Positions 45,424 through 57,175 of a stretch of DNA of 64,000 nucleotides are shown here, one piece after another; position 1 is the first letter of the stretch, and every line of letters begins with the position of its first letter. The stretch comes from Agaricus subrufescens (Eukaryota > Basidiomycota > Agaricomycetes > Agaricales > Agaricaceae): assembly GCA_029945375.1 (NCBI GenBank), contig CM057069.1:1364001-1428000 (forward strand). Reading direction: 5' to 3'. The position numbers were made by a program, and so were the translations under genes. Below the pieces are notes generated by a model. The model was not told where the DNA came from, did not search any database, and was given only the letters and a program-made list of their open reading frames with translations.

Positions 45424-47513
45424 ATGTCCGAGCCCTTCGACGTCATTCCCTTCCCTGTGAGCCGCCTCGTTCCCTGACGCTCCCCGCTGACCCCGCCGCC
45501 AGGACCTCGCCGGCGACTGGAAGAAGCTCGGCGCCGGCTCCTTTGGCAACGTCTACAAAGGTCCCTCCCCCGTCTCCCCGCCCCGCTCACCGCTCACCCC
45601 CCGCCAGGAACCTACCTCGGCATAGACGTCGCCATCAAGGAGGTCCTCCCCTCCAAGGACTACGACGTCGCCAAGTACTTTGAGCGCGAATGGCGGCTCA
45701 TGAAGGAGTGCCGCCACCCCAACATCTGTCTCTTCATCGGCCTCAGCCGCGCCCCGCCCCCCGACGGCCGCATCTTCATCATCTCCGAGTTCATCGACAA
45801 CGGCAACGTGCGTCTCTACATCCACGACAAGTCCAAGCCCTTTCCCTGGCGACTCCGTATCTCCTTCGCCACAGACGTCGCCCGTGCCCTCGCATATCTC
45901 CACGCCCGAAAGTGCATCCACCGCGATCTCAAAGGCGAGAACCTTCTGGTCACCTCCAACGGCCGCATCAAGGTCACCGACTTTGGGTTTGCCAGGATCG
46001 CTGCCAGAAACGCAGAGGAATCCAAACGTTTGACGTTTTGCGGTACCGACTCATACATGTCCCCCGAGATCCTCCTGGGCGAAGAGTTTGATCTCCCAAC
46101 AGATATCTTCTCCCTCGGCGTCATCTTTTGTGAAATCGCAGCTCGCCAACTTGCAGACGACAACCATTTCAAACGTCACCCACCGGCATTTGACATCGAT
46201 GCTGGCGAAGTGCGAAGACTTATCGGCCCAGACTGTCCACCCGATTTCGTCGATCTGTGTTTGGACTGCTTGAAGCCAAACCCTCTGGAACGTCCGACGA
46301 CACGCATGATTTTAGAGAAGCTGGCTCGGATGGAACAAGAGTTGCTCTCCAAGCCGGAAGTGGGCTCAGAGAATGTCCATGTCGGCAGCGTCAAGTTTTT
46401 GACGGGTGGGAAACGGCCTGGTGCCCCTCCCAGGATACCTAGTTTTGGTATGGGCGTTGCAAAGGACATCAAGGCGAATGGCCACGCCAGTGCACATGCC
46501 AGTGGCGAGGAGGATAGCGACGAGGACGAGGAGTTTATCCAAGCTTTGTCAAAGATGGGTATCCGTCCACCGGACGTCTGGGACGAATCTACAGGCAGCG
46601 ATCTTCCTCTCCTTGACAATACCCCGACGAAGAACGATGGATCAAATTATAGTACCAGCGTAATACGGTCGCATCCATCCAAACTCAGCTCAATTATGAC
46701 TATCCGACCCATACCGGATCCTGCTGCCATACCTCCCCCCCTTACACCTGCAATCTCGGGACCTCCAATCATGAACGATACCAGCATATTCTCAATCAAT
46801 ACCCTTAATACCTATCATACCGCTTCAGGGTCGGCGATATCTTCTGCCCTTGCTACCGAAGGCGGATCTTCCTCCATAAAGAGTCTCAATACGTCAGCCA
46901 GTGACATCACTCAGAGGAGTAGCGGTAGCCCCGGCGGCGGAGTGCATAGATTTACGAGTATCAAACCCGGAACAAAGCCTCGGAAAGTGTCCACTTCGGG
47001 AGCTGCCGCCGCAAGCATTGAGATGGCTTCTCCTGGGGAGCATGGGGGAAGTGTTATGGGAGGATTTGTTTGGAATCCGCTGGACTTGTTCTTATCGAGT
47101 GGTTTGCTGATGGCAAAGTGTGATGTTTGTTATAAGAGGTTAGGTTGGAGGCCCATTATGGCTTGTGACGACTGTGGTATGAAGTACGTCTCTTCTTCTT
47201 CTTCAACTGTCCGGACCACAGGAGGCTTAACGCACTTTGTTTTAGGGCACATGAGAAATGTGCGGATGTTGCTCCGAGGGATTGTGGAATACGACCTCGT
47301 AGAACGCCAGCTGTACATCATCAGCATTATCAATTCACGTCACCTTTACATGGGATCACTGGTCCGTTGTCAAAGTTGAAGAAAGAATCTACTTCTAGTA
47401 ATGCGATAGCGGCGTTGAGTGATAGTGGTGGGAAGGAAAGGTCGGAGAAGATTGGGAGTCCGAAGAGGAAGAGTATTGGTGTGGTTGGTAATGGTGGTGG
47501 TGCTAGGCGGTGA
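45424..47513 (+). CDS. TKL-like protein kinase with C-terminal C1-like zinc motif
   Basis: Four exons (45424-45456, 45503-45560, 45608-47183, 47246-47513) give 644 residues. The kinase domain begins almost at the N-terminus: GAGSFGNVYKG, VAIKEV, then CIHRDLKGENLLV with catalytic Asp, VTDFGFARI, GTDSYMSPE and DIFSLGVIFCEIAARQ; about 270 residues, full length. The HRDLKGEN and tyrosine-kinase-like subdomains suggest the TKL/LISK group. A long Ser/Thr/Pro-rich linker follows. Then comes a Cys/His cluster KCDVCYKRLGWRPIMACDDC and, across the last intron, KAHEKCADVAPRDCGIRP, a C1-like (diacylglycerol/zinc) finger. The protein ends in a basic tail. Substrate and pathway unknown. Confidence 0.88.
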
Positions 47514-48749
47514 TGATTTGTGGATGAACTTTGATGATGATGATTATGAATTTTGAATGAGATAGGATTTTCTTGTAGATTGCATTGTTTCTTTTTTTTG
47601 TAGCAAGTAGGATTGTTTCTCGTGTGACGGTTGGTGAGGTGGCTTATTGTAGATGTATGCGTATAATGCGTTTTGTGTTGTTGGTAGTACGAGTTCTAGT
47701 GTAGTACCAGAATAATGGACTTCTAATCGTACCGAGAAAGAGCAGTACAGAAGAGCACAGAGGCTAGAAGGTCAGTAAGGAGATGTCCATCGTATACGTA
47801 TGTTACTTCCTGTGTTAATAATACGAAGACTAGTGTCAGAGTAATGATGGGCTTCTCGTGGTACCGAGCGAAAAGGAAAAAAAACAAGACAATTTAAGGC
47901 AAAGTTGCAAGAAGAGTGATCATACTCAGTAATTTTCTTATATGACGCACAGGAGAAGGATGTGGGTATTGTAAGGTTCGCGTTTCAGGGTCAGAGGAAG
48001 CCCTAGAAGGTTTGCGTCAGGTTCGCACCGTCTGCCACGGCGGGCAAGAAAGGAAGGTTGATGGCTTGATCCATTGATCTAAGATAATTGCGCCCTGACG
48101 GATGGTTGACGGTTTGGACCATCATGTCTCCTTTCCTGACTTGCATCAGTGCTATAGAAAAATTTCCTGTGAGTGCCATCATGTTTCGCCACTCGCTATT
48201 CGTTCCTTTACTTAGACCTTTTGAGAAAATAACAACTAGCACAAGGAGGGGCGTCACATCGGTATTGTCCACTGCGGAGTGCCGTTAATTTGCGAGTCTA
48301 AATTGTTTCATTCCCTGAGAGGGACCTTATTGGCATTTTTTTCTGATGTTGCTTGGTTTATTTGAGGAGAGGGGCAAATGGAGGGAAGAGAACCAGAGCG
48401 GGTGGGTCGTAAATGCCGCGTGATACATGAGTTCAAGTGATCATCAAGGAGCCCCACTTGACACCGACTGATACCTTACACAAGGGGGCTTATATATCAT
48501 TGAATGGCCCACCCCCTCACCCACCCCAGAAAACTTTTCCCATTCAAACCTCGTTGATATCTTTCCCGTTCGTATAGGACTTGGTCGTCGGCAATTCGAC
48601 ATTGGACTCGGACTTTTGGGCCTACGTTCGATACGCGTAATTTGATATCGCTTGGTAGAGGGGTATTGAGATACGAACATGGTTCGTTCCTGACACGTAT
48701 ACACACACAAAAGAGATTTACCTTTTGACATCATCTTTTGGGTGTTTAG
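47514..48749. other. 1.2-kb intergenic region with one short unknown frame
   Basis: A minus-strand frame of 89 codons at 48003-48272 (MDNTDVTPLLVLVVIFSKGL at the start) has a hydrophobic N-terminus but no recognised family. The region probably also contains the upstream exon(s) and promoter of the F-box gene that follows, for example around 48600-48670. Confidence 0.4.
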
Positions 48750-50784
48750 ACATATAAAGCTACCGTCGCCGGTGTATCTTGCGTTGAACTCGATGACGAG
48801 TTGGCACAACCTCAACCACACTGGACAATTCGAATCTTTCCCGAAATCCTTTCCGACATCTTTACGTGGTGCATAGAAGCTCATGAAAAGCCTCCATTGA
48901 ACGTTTCTCAAGTCTGTCGTCGATGGAGATGCGTAGCTTTGCATACTCCGCAACTTTGGCGTCGCCTTCCCTTCCGCGAACGGTTTTCTGATGTTGATGA
49001 AGAACGTCAGTTTATCGCTTTTCTTTCTGAGGTTTATTTGCAGAGATCTGGGGGAATTCCTATCACCTTCTCGTGGCATCCGTGGCATGAACTCGCGGAG
49101 AGTTTGTTTCAGGTCTTACTCCAACATTCTGAACGATGGGGAAATGTGCACTTTGTCATGCATGAACAGCTGCGTTCCCATATTGCCAATCTCCAGAGTC
49201 ATTTACATTCTTTGTATGCCCTGAAAGTCACTTTGACCGACGACAGCGGCTCCATCTCCCTCCAACCATTCCAAACTGCTCCCAAACTACGATACTTCGC
49301 ACTCGATGACCGTCGAGTCGACGTCGATGCTCCGATACCATCACACGGATGGCCTTGGAATCACGTAACGCACATCTCTATCTCGCTCTACACCACCCAC
49401 CACTTTGACTATCACTCTCTATCCTCATTCTCGAATCTCACCTATCTACATCTTCATTGGCCCAGATGGACTTTAATTCCAGAGGCCATAGCTCGAGAAC
49501 ACTTGCGAAAAGCAATCACTTTCACTTCTTGTCGTTATCTCCAACTGGATTTCTCTCTCCCCCTCGGAGTCACTCACAATGCCCCATTTTCCAACCCACT
49601 CCAAAATATGTATTTCCCTAACCTCGAATATCTCTTTATCTACTACGACGCAGTATCATTCACCGATCCATTCACTCTCAGTGAACTCGAATCTTTCATT
49701 GGAAGATTGAAAACATGCAATGTCACCCCGCTCAAGAGTTTTCACTGGTTCAGACACTGCAATTACTTTGCAGCACCAACAGCCGTTCCCCAATCCTTAA
49801 TCCCCAATCCCCAACCCCAACAAACCGTCTTCCGCCTCCTCCCCAAAACCCTCTCCAACCTCCGCGTCACGCTCTTCCCCCGCTTCCTCCTAGAAAAACT
49901 CTTCAACGTGCTCACGACCGAAGCGACTTTCCTCCCGGGGTTGAGGAAATTGGATTTGGGGGTGAATGTGAGTGTGTTGAGTTCGGCAAAGGAGTTTGGG
50001 TGGTTTTGTGACAAGTTGGAGAGGATTTTGGGGAGTGAGTCGAAGAGGAGGTTGGATGAGATTCGGATTCAGTTGATTGCGGTTTGTCCGGTGCCGTTTT
50101 GGGTTGTTTCGCCTTGGCAGATTATTTTTAGGGTTGATGGTTGGGAGAAGAGGTTTCGGGAGGATGTGGTTGGACATTTGGAGGATTGTTTGGAAGATTT
50201 AGAGGAGGAGGAGGAGAAGGAAGAGGAGGGCGAAGAGGATAAGGGCGTGCCGGTGAATGATGTTGAAATTGAACCCACCATGGTAAAGATAAAATCAGAC
50301 TTTTGTATGATCCTCTTATGTGAACTCGAAGCTTATCTCTTTTTTTTTTCTTTCTGGTCTTTTTAGGTCACGAATTTGCGAAGGGCTTTGTTCGAGTTTA
50401 TGCGCTCGGATGGTGTATTTTCGCAGTATGCCCGTGTACAAACATCTCTACGGTTTAGGATGGCGACTATCAATCGGTGGTTGAAGATGCTCAAAACGGA
50501 CTCTGCCTCACGGAGATGGACTGCGGTAGGTAATGATGGTATAATGTATGTTTCGCCTCGCTCTCGTAAGCACCAAATCAGCCCTCAATTCCTTCTTCCG
50601 CTAATGAATGACTTTTGTTCTAGCGTTACGGAATGCGGAATCATGGGTATTTGGAATTGAGGATGATTTCAGTGAAGTTGAAGATGTTCGGTATATCGAT
50701 AATGATCGTGTTCCTGGTGTTCCGCGTGCATGGCTGGACGCGAGGGATTTGACCAAGTATGCGAATCTGACGGTTTCGGAATGA
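48750..50784 (+). CDS. F-box protein (5' end unresolved)
   Basis: Exons 48750-50282, 50367-50538 and 50624-50784 join in frame. The F-box is clear: WTIRIFPEILSDIFTWCIEA, then PPLNVSQVCRRWRCVALHTP and QLWRRLPF. About 350 residues of LRR-like strands follow (LRYFALDDRRVD, LTYLHLHWPRW, CRYLQLDFSLPLG, LRKLDLGVNVSVL), then an acidic run LEEEEEKEEEGEEDKG and a C-terminal part ending LTKYANLTVSE. The first listed exon starts at an acceptor (GTGTTTAG) with no in-frame ATG before the F-box, so at least one upstream exon is missing from this model. Presumed SCF adaptor. Confidence 0.78.
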
Positions 50785-51871
50785 TTCAATACTCGGGAAG
50801 TTCCTGTGAGTTGTTCATGGTCTAGTCCAATATTGTTTTAATGGCTTACATATGCAACGATTTTGTTAAAGCCGGTTTCATATCCTCAAGTCCCAGAAGT
50901 CATTCGTCGTTTGTTAAAACTGTATTGAGATTTTGATTTAACCCCTACTCCGTATCAAGATGTTTGTGTAATATTTTGTGTAACGTATGGGTTCTCAGTG
51001 TACTGCGCTGGACATTGACCCAATGTGATTACTTTTTTTTTTTTACGAATCCTTGATTTCTAAGTAGAACATAAAGAAAAGACAAGAACGATGTCTAATC
51101 TGTTGAGTTTTCGGACTTGGTCAGTGATCATGTATCACTCTAATGTAAATTATCCAACCGCTCAAAACCTGTTGCACAGCAGATCAGGGCAAGTGAACTA
51201 CAGCTGGTCAACCCTTCAAAATATGCACCAGGATACGGCATTAGTAGTGATCGGACTGAGCTAAGATTCTGATCAGAGCATGAAGTCGTCATTCCTCTGA
51301 TACTTCATTGGCATTGTTGATCGTCCGGGGAGACAATCATTCGGTTCACTTCCGGAAAGGGTCGTATAGTAAAGGGTCGTCAGATACACGGATCAGTTCG
51401 TTAATCAATTACGTCTATCCTTTACTCATTTAACGGGCTCTCCGGATCGTAAAGGTTATGGCGATATTGCAGTCCACTGGTAATACATCTGTTATGACGG
51501 ATATATTCATAGATATGAGTACTTTGAAATACCAGACCAAAATTGCGCAAGCAGTGAATTGTAAGGCAAGGAACCAGTATATCTTCCCGAAAGGTTGACC
51601 GTGTGAACGCAACGCAGTAACCAACTATTTATAGTTCACTGATGACGACTTGTTACGACTCCTAGCTTTCCATTTTTCCCTTTGAACATTACCTTCCGGT
51701 AGTTTCTAATATTCAAACGTTATATCACCACCGTAGAAATGGTATCTGACGCGCTGGGCATCATCTGTGCGATAGTTCAACATGGATTTGGAAAAGTATA
51801 GAATTACACCAAGAGAAACACGATCTAACATACAGAATCGTACAAGTGAAGCTAGGTGAGGCTTTTCTTTC
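50785..51871. other. Intergenic region
   Basis: No confident gene. A 64-codon minus frame at 51430-51624 with one hydrophobic stretch (IYWFLALQFTACAILVWYF) might be a membrane-protein fragment. The motif AACTATTTATAGTT near 51625-51640 recurs at about 54357. Confidence 0.35.
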
Positions 51872-53091
51872 TTAAACACACTCTTTTACCTCAAGTCCAT
51901 GATCTGTAGCTGAACCGGTTGAAGTTCCTTCAGTTTGACAACATGAAAAAACCAAAGTCGATAGCATTTGATCACTTGGACGATGCTCGTCTTCCTCCGA
52001 TCTGTTCATTCCGACACGAATGATAATAAGATTGTGTGCGATGCCAATTATTATTGTGTTCTGAGGTCGAATCACGTCAGTTCTTACTAGTGGCTTGTTA
52101 GAACAGATTCGTGAAAACCTACGAGTGTCCCAATCATGTGAATAGCGAAGGTGTCATTACCAAAATAGACGAAGAAGTGCGCAATGCTTGTGGAGAGATA
52201 CAAAACACCTGATTCCATCAGAACACGAATGAGGAATTGGAGTCGCCTTGGTGCGCCACTATCTCTGTTGTCACAGCATCTCAGAGTTTTCCAGATCCGC
52301 CACGTCAAGAGACCTGACAGAATAAATGCATCACCGCTCGATGTTCATCATTTGCGTTTTTCCCTTTGTACCCGAGGAACTCACCAGTGCAGTATGCGTT
52401 CAAGACTATGGTCGAAGCTAGAAACGGAGTAAACACTATTCCTGGCCCGACGTTCATATTGACTTTCGACCATCTATAAGGCCCAAAGTTGGGATCATGG
52501 ATATTCTTGATCTGTAGGAAAATTTGCATGCTGACACAAGCGATGCCGCCAAGCCAAAGGATAAATGGTAACCACATAACAGATACACGTTTCATGTAAG
52601 TAATCCATAGACGATACATCTAAAAGGTTCGATTATCATCCTTTGCGATCAATATGTTCTTAGGGATGAACTTGCCAGAACAGTATCCGCCAGTAAAGAT
52701 ATGACGTCGAAAAGGATGCACTATTCAACAACAGGAAATCATTGATTGGATCTACCCGTCTAGAGGCTCATCGACTAACCATCATAATGGCTCTCCAAGG
52801 CTGTTGGGCATAATCTTCTAGCTTGTGTCCCTGTTCTACGAAGCCCGACTCTTCAATGGGTGTGCAAATGTTCACCCCCTCGTCAAGCAATACAAGTACC
52901 GCAATAATGTTGGTTGCAGCAAGAGTGTACCAATGGATACCCTTTCTCAACCTCCACCCTTCATCAGCAATGATCAACCAGCGGTTGGCGAACGCAACAG
53001 AAATGAGATAGAATCCAAGAAAGATTCCAGTGGTGAAGGTGATCGCTACCGCCTGAGGTAACAAGAAAGGTGGCAACTCGAGCCCTGGCAT
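51872..53091 (-). CDS. Multi-pass membrane protein of unknown function, intact copy
   Basis: Five exons (52780-53091, 52676-52720, 52385-52619, 52123-52313, 51872-52060) join in frame to 323 residues. Hydrophobic segments follow one another: PFLLPQAVAITFTTGIFLGF, WYTLAATNIIAVLVLL, CILFDVISLLADTVL, FILWLGGIACVSMQIFL, FTPFLASTIVLNAYCTG, FLIRVLMESGVLYLSTSIAH and TIIIGIAHNLIIIRVGM, i.e. about seven. Proteins of this shape are multi-copy in agaricomycetes and unnamed. The second intron uses a GC donor (CTG-GCAAGTTC), whereas the paralogue at 55.4-56.6 kb has GT at the same place. Confidence 0.75.
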
Positions 53092-54456
53092 TTCGAAATT
53101 CTGCGATTTCGGGGTAGGGAGACCACTGTAGATTCAAGTTCTCAAATCATGGTTGGTGCCCGCTTATATCGTCAAAAAGTCTGTTAAGCATCATCTCCCA
53201 CTTCTTAAGGCAAAGGAACATGCCAAGGCTAATAACGAATAGAAAAAACATCTGAAAAGTAATCTAACTATAAGTCTTTTTGTTCTATATTAGCTGAAAA
53301 CAAGCAACCGAATAATCGCTGAGGACTCAGTCGGGACTCGGGACCCCGAGTCATCTATCAAAAACTGTCACTATCAGAGCGAGAATCCCCGCTGCCATCC
53401 GCTTCCGCACCTACAGTAAACTGTTTAGGGCTCACAACAATCATGGCAGTCTTGGTATTTCTTGCTCTATAGCTTCTCTAGGGCGTTGAGGCAGACGGTC
53501 CGACCAAACATGACTCTCACTTGTAATGCTTCATGACTCGTCAAAATTACCTTGATTGAAAGATAATTGTCATGCCAGTGAGCACCGCCGTGCGCTCTCC
53601 CATCGGTTCAACCTCTTTCCGAGAGACACTTTATATTAAAAAGGGATGGTTTGTGGGGTCTGTCGATCACGGACCCCGGTTTGGACCACTCTGTCCGTTC
53701 AAGTCTGAAATTCGGAGGCGCCAGGCTTTGACGTCATTATTTCGGTGTCTGATGCCCTCGAATCATAGGAAAGTTCACTGGAATGCACGTACTTTGACTA
53801 GACACTGGATTCCCAGTCAATAAATGAATGACCATAGTCTGGTACCAAGCGCAAACCGCGTTGTAATCTAGTGTTTCGAATGTCACTTAAACTCGACCGC
53901 TGGGAATAAAGATACTATTATATTCACCTCAAGTAGTTCAAGGGTACTCTAATATAATTTCCCTGATAACAGACAGATATGCAGGGGTCACCATAAACGT
54001 AAGTTCTTCATATGTCCTGGCCCCCAACATTTTGCTGTGGGCTTCCTAAACACTACTGAGAATAGTCCGTCTCTTATAGTTGTTAAAATCTCCCTATTCA
54101 ATGTGCCAAAGCAATTCAAAGGCTCGGATCATGCGAAGCAATGATCGACAGACGACCTTCAATTTCCTCTGTTGTCATGCTATAATTAGTATGCTAGTGT
54201 CTCATACCCGAAGACTTGATATGCAATTGTTAGTCCGAGTCGGTAGAACATATCGTGAAGTGCTCAGGGAAAACTACGTTCTCGGTATAACAAGGCAAGG
54301 CAAGTTGATTGAACATTATGCTAGTACTGATTGGAAGTACTATTGAGTAACAGTGAACTATTTATAGTTTCCAACTATGACGACTTCTCCGATCATCGCC
54401 ATGGGCGGTGCAAGGTGGTTCCTGTAGAGTCTGTCCTCTTTTTTGAGCACACATTG
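53092..54456. other. Intergenic region upstream of the membrane gene
   Basis: No supported gene; short plus-strand frames lack motifs. Confidence 0.4.
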
Positions 54457-55063
54457 GATGACTTTCCGTAACTCTAAATAATAGATTTCTCTAAATTTCT
54501 AGATTCTAAACTACTTGCCGGAGATGCCGATGGATATATCAAGTAACTATGCCAGCGGATCTTGAAAATCTGAAAAACTCCAGACTTGAAGGCCTTTCTA
54601 AACTTTCTTACGGATGACCTAATTTCTCACACTCGATCAGATTGATGGCGGGAAATTACTCAGGTGTGACGAGTGGCTTGATTATCATCTGTATGTATTG
54701 ATAGCCCTGTGTACACTGGTATTTTGACATGCCAGCTAATGCCAGCACCGAAAATTCTGTTCTTCGTCCTCCAATACTTGCAGTTGATGAAATACATGTC
54801 TTGGATTTGTTGAGTCGCAAAAATTTCATTCATACTGTCGCAATCGAAGTTTTGAAGTCACCCATCACTGTGACACAATGGTGATGCTATCAATTCACGG
54901 ATCAGCCCCTGGTACGGCAATGCCTCTGTTTATACTTATTATCTAGTCTACATACATGCGTTATGGTTCAATAGATTTTTACATAGATTGCGGGGTTTGA
55001 AAAATATAATCTAGAATCGTTTAGAATCTAGAAATCTAGAGTTTAGAGTTACGGAAAGTCATC
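54457..55063. mobile_element. MITE-like element, 607 bp
   Basis: Starts GATGACTTTCCGTAACTC and ends with the reverse complement, GAGTTACGGAAAGTCATC. The inverted repeats extend imperfectly for about 45 bp, rich in TCTAGATTT-type palindromic words. CATTG flanks both sides (54452-54456 and 55064-55068), as expected of a 5-bp target duplication. It is non-coding and too small for a transposase, so it would need to be mobilised in trans. Confidence 0.78.
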
Positions 55064-55380
55064 CATTGTTATTCTTGACTTGTTTCAAGATCTATAGCAT
55101 GACGGTCTACATGATCTGAGCTACCTGAGAGCACCTCAACTTTCTCCTTCTGCCTGCAATCTTTTGTGCCTTCAATGTTACCCTTTAAACTTGGTGTCTC
55201 CTAATATCTGAGTTTTTCACTACCACCTTGTTAGTGATATTTGCACTTTGAGGAGACTATAGGATGATATAATAACAATAATATAAAAGGAAACATTCAA
55301 ACATACATCTACGACAAGGTAAGTCCTATCTAAAACACGAAAAGTCACTAGCAGTCAAGGCTAGGTGAGGTATGCCTCTC
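55064..55380. other. Spacer between MITE and membrane pseudogene
   Basis: Nothing supported. Confidence 0.4.
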
Positions 55381-56581
55381 TTAAACACAATCTTTATCCT
55401 CAAATCTTGGAGCTGTAGCTGAAGTGACTGAGATTCCTTCAGCTTCAGGACTTGAAAAAACTAAGGTTGACACTTTTTTGTCATTTGAATCGCACACATC
55501 CTCCAGCGTTCTGTTTATTCTGACTTGGATGATAATAAGATTGTATGCAATGCCAATCACAATCAAGTTCTACTGGGAACCTTAGTCACTCCTTACTTCA
55601 TGAGGAGTAAAACCTGCAAAGACTCACAATCATTGCAATCATATGAATAGCAAAGTTATCATGGCCAAAATAGACAAAGAAGTGTGCAATACTTATGGAC
55701 AGGTATAAAACACCGGATTCCATAAGAATACAGATGAGGAATTGAAGCTGGTTTGTCACAAGGCTACTGTTTTGAGTGTCACCGTGTTTTAGAGTCTTCC
55801 AGATCCGCCATATCAAGAGACCTGGTGCTTTGTCATCATTTGTATTTTCTTGCATCTAATGAACTCACTTGTGCAGTACACATTCAAGACTATAGTCAAA
55901 GCTAGGAATGGAGTGGCTACAACTCCAGGCCCAACATCCATATCAGCTTTTGACCACTCATAAGGTCCAAACTGTGGATTGTGAATGTTCTCGATTTGTA
56001 GGAAAGTTTGCATGCTGATACAAGCGATACCAACTAGCCAAAGAATAACAGGGCACCACATGACAGATGTTCATTCCAAGTAAGCAATCTGCAGACAATA
56101 CATCTGAAAGACCTGGTCACCATTTTTTGCGATGGATGTATTCATAGAGATGAACTCACCAGAACAGTATCCGCCAATAAAGATATGATGTTGAAAAGGA
56201 GGCACAATGTATCCAACACCGGAACTTATCAGTTCAATCCACTCAATTGTTAATCCATTATTGACTAACCCTCATAATAGCTCTCCAAGGTGGTTTAGCA
56301 TATTCTTCTAGTTTATTCCCCCATTCTATGAAGCTGGACTCTTCAATAGATGTGCTGATATATGCTGCCACGTCAAGCAACACAAGCACTGCAATTATGT
56401 TGGTTGTAATAAGAGTGTACCAATGGATTTCCTTCCTGAATTTCCACCCTTCATCAGTGAGTATTAACCAACGGTTTGCAAATGCAATGGAGATAAGATA
56501 GAAGCCAAGAAAGATCCCGGTGGTGAATGTGATTGTTACAGCCTGGGGCAACAAAAAAGGGGGTAAGTCAGACCCAGGCAT
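55381..56581 (-). pseudogene. Multi-pass membrane protein, decayed paralogue
   Basis: Collinear with 51872-53091 exon by exon (PPFLLPQAVTITFTTGIFLG, ILWLVGIACISMQTFLQIEN, LMESGVLYLSISIAHFFVYF). It is broken in at least two ways. The first intron lacks its AG acceptor (GTGTTGGATACATTG where the paralogue has GTTGTTGAATAGTGC). In the third exon a TGA at 56071-56073 stands where the paralogue has an arginine codon region. CpG is much rarer than in the intact copy, so the same decay that affects the repeats probably acted here. Confidence 0.8.
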
Positions 56582-57175
56582 TTGTGATTTTATAGGGATC
56601 ACTGGCGTGAAACCCTTAGTTCGCAAATGACCTTGGTTTATATGTCAAGGCCTCCGCTATCCATCAGCTTACTCACCTGTTCAGGCAAGAAAGACAAAAA
56701 ATATCAGCTCCAAATCATGGGACACCATATGGAAAGTCGATATAGCCACCAGTGCTTTCATGCTGTATCATCATTTCATGTCGGGATCATCAAATATCGG
56801 CCGGCAACTGGTGTTGCCCAATCAGCGGTCTTTGCTCCCAACACTGGGTCTATTTCAGCACAACAAACAGGCTGCTTGTCTTCCATGGTGTTACAACTGT
56901 TTTGATATTACATTCACTCTATAACTTCTCTCAGGCCCTCGGAGTTCTTCTCCAAGGCTGAAGTCCAAAGCCCAGCGAAACAAATACACTTCTAATGTCT
57001 TGAAGAGAACATGATTGGGCCATGCCAAAATGTTTGCCTTCACTCTATTTTCTATTTTCGTGGTCGCTAGGTACTTGATTATATTTTTTTGTATAGTCGT
57101 ACTTTGGCTTACCCCGAGATGGGATGTCCCATAGATTCAGTATTCAACAGTATCTATGGTCAAGGCAGCCTATGC
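56582..57175. other. Spacer between membrane pseudogene and LTR-like repeat
   Basis: No supported gene. Confidence 0.4.

Noticed and set aside
48444..49088. 214-codon minus-strand frame
   Set aside because: Antisense to the F-box exon, which has the clear domain.
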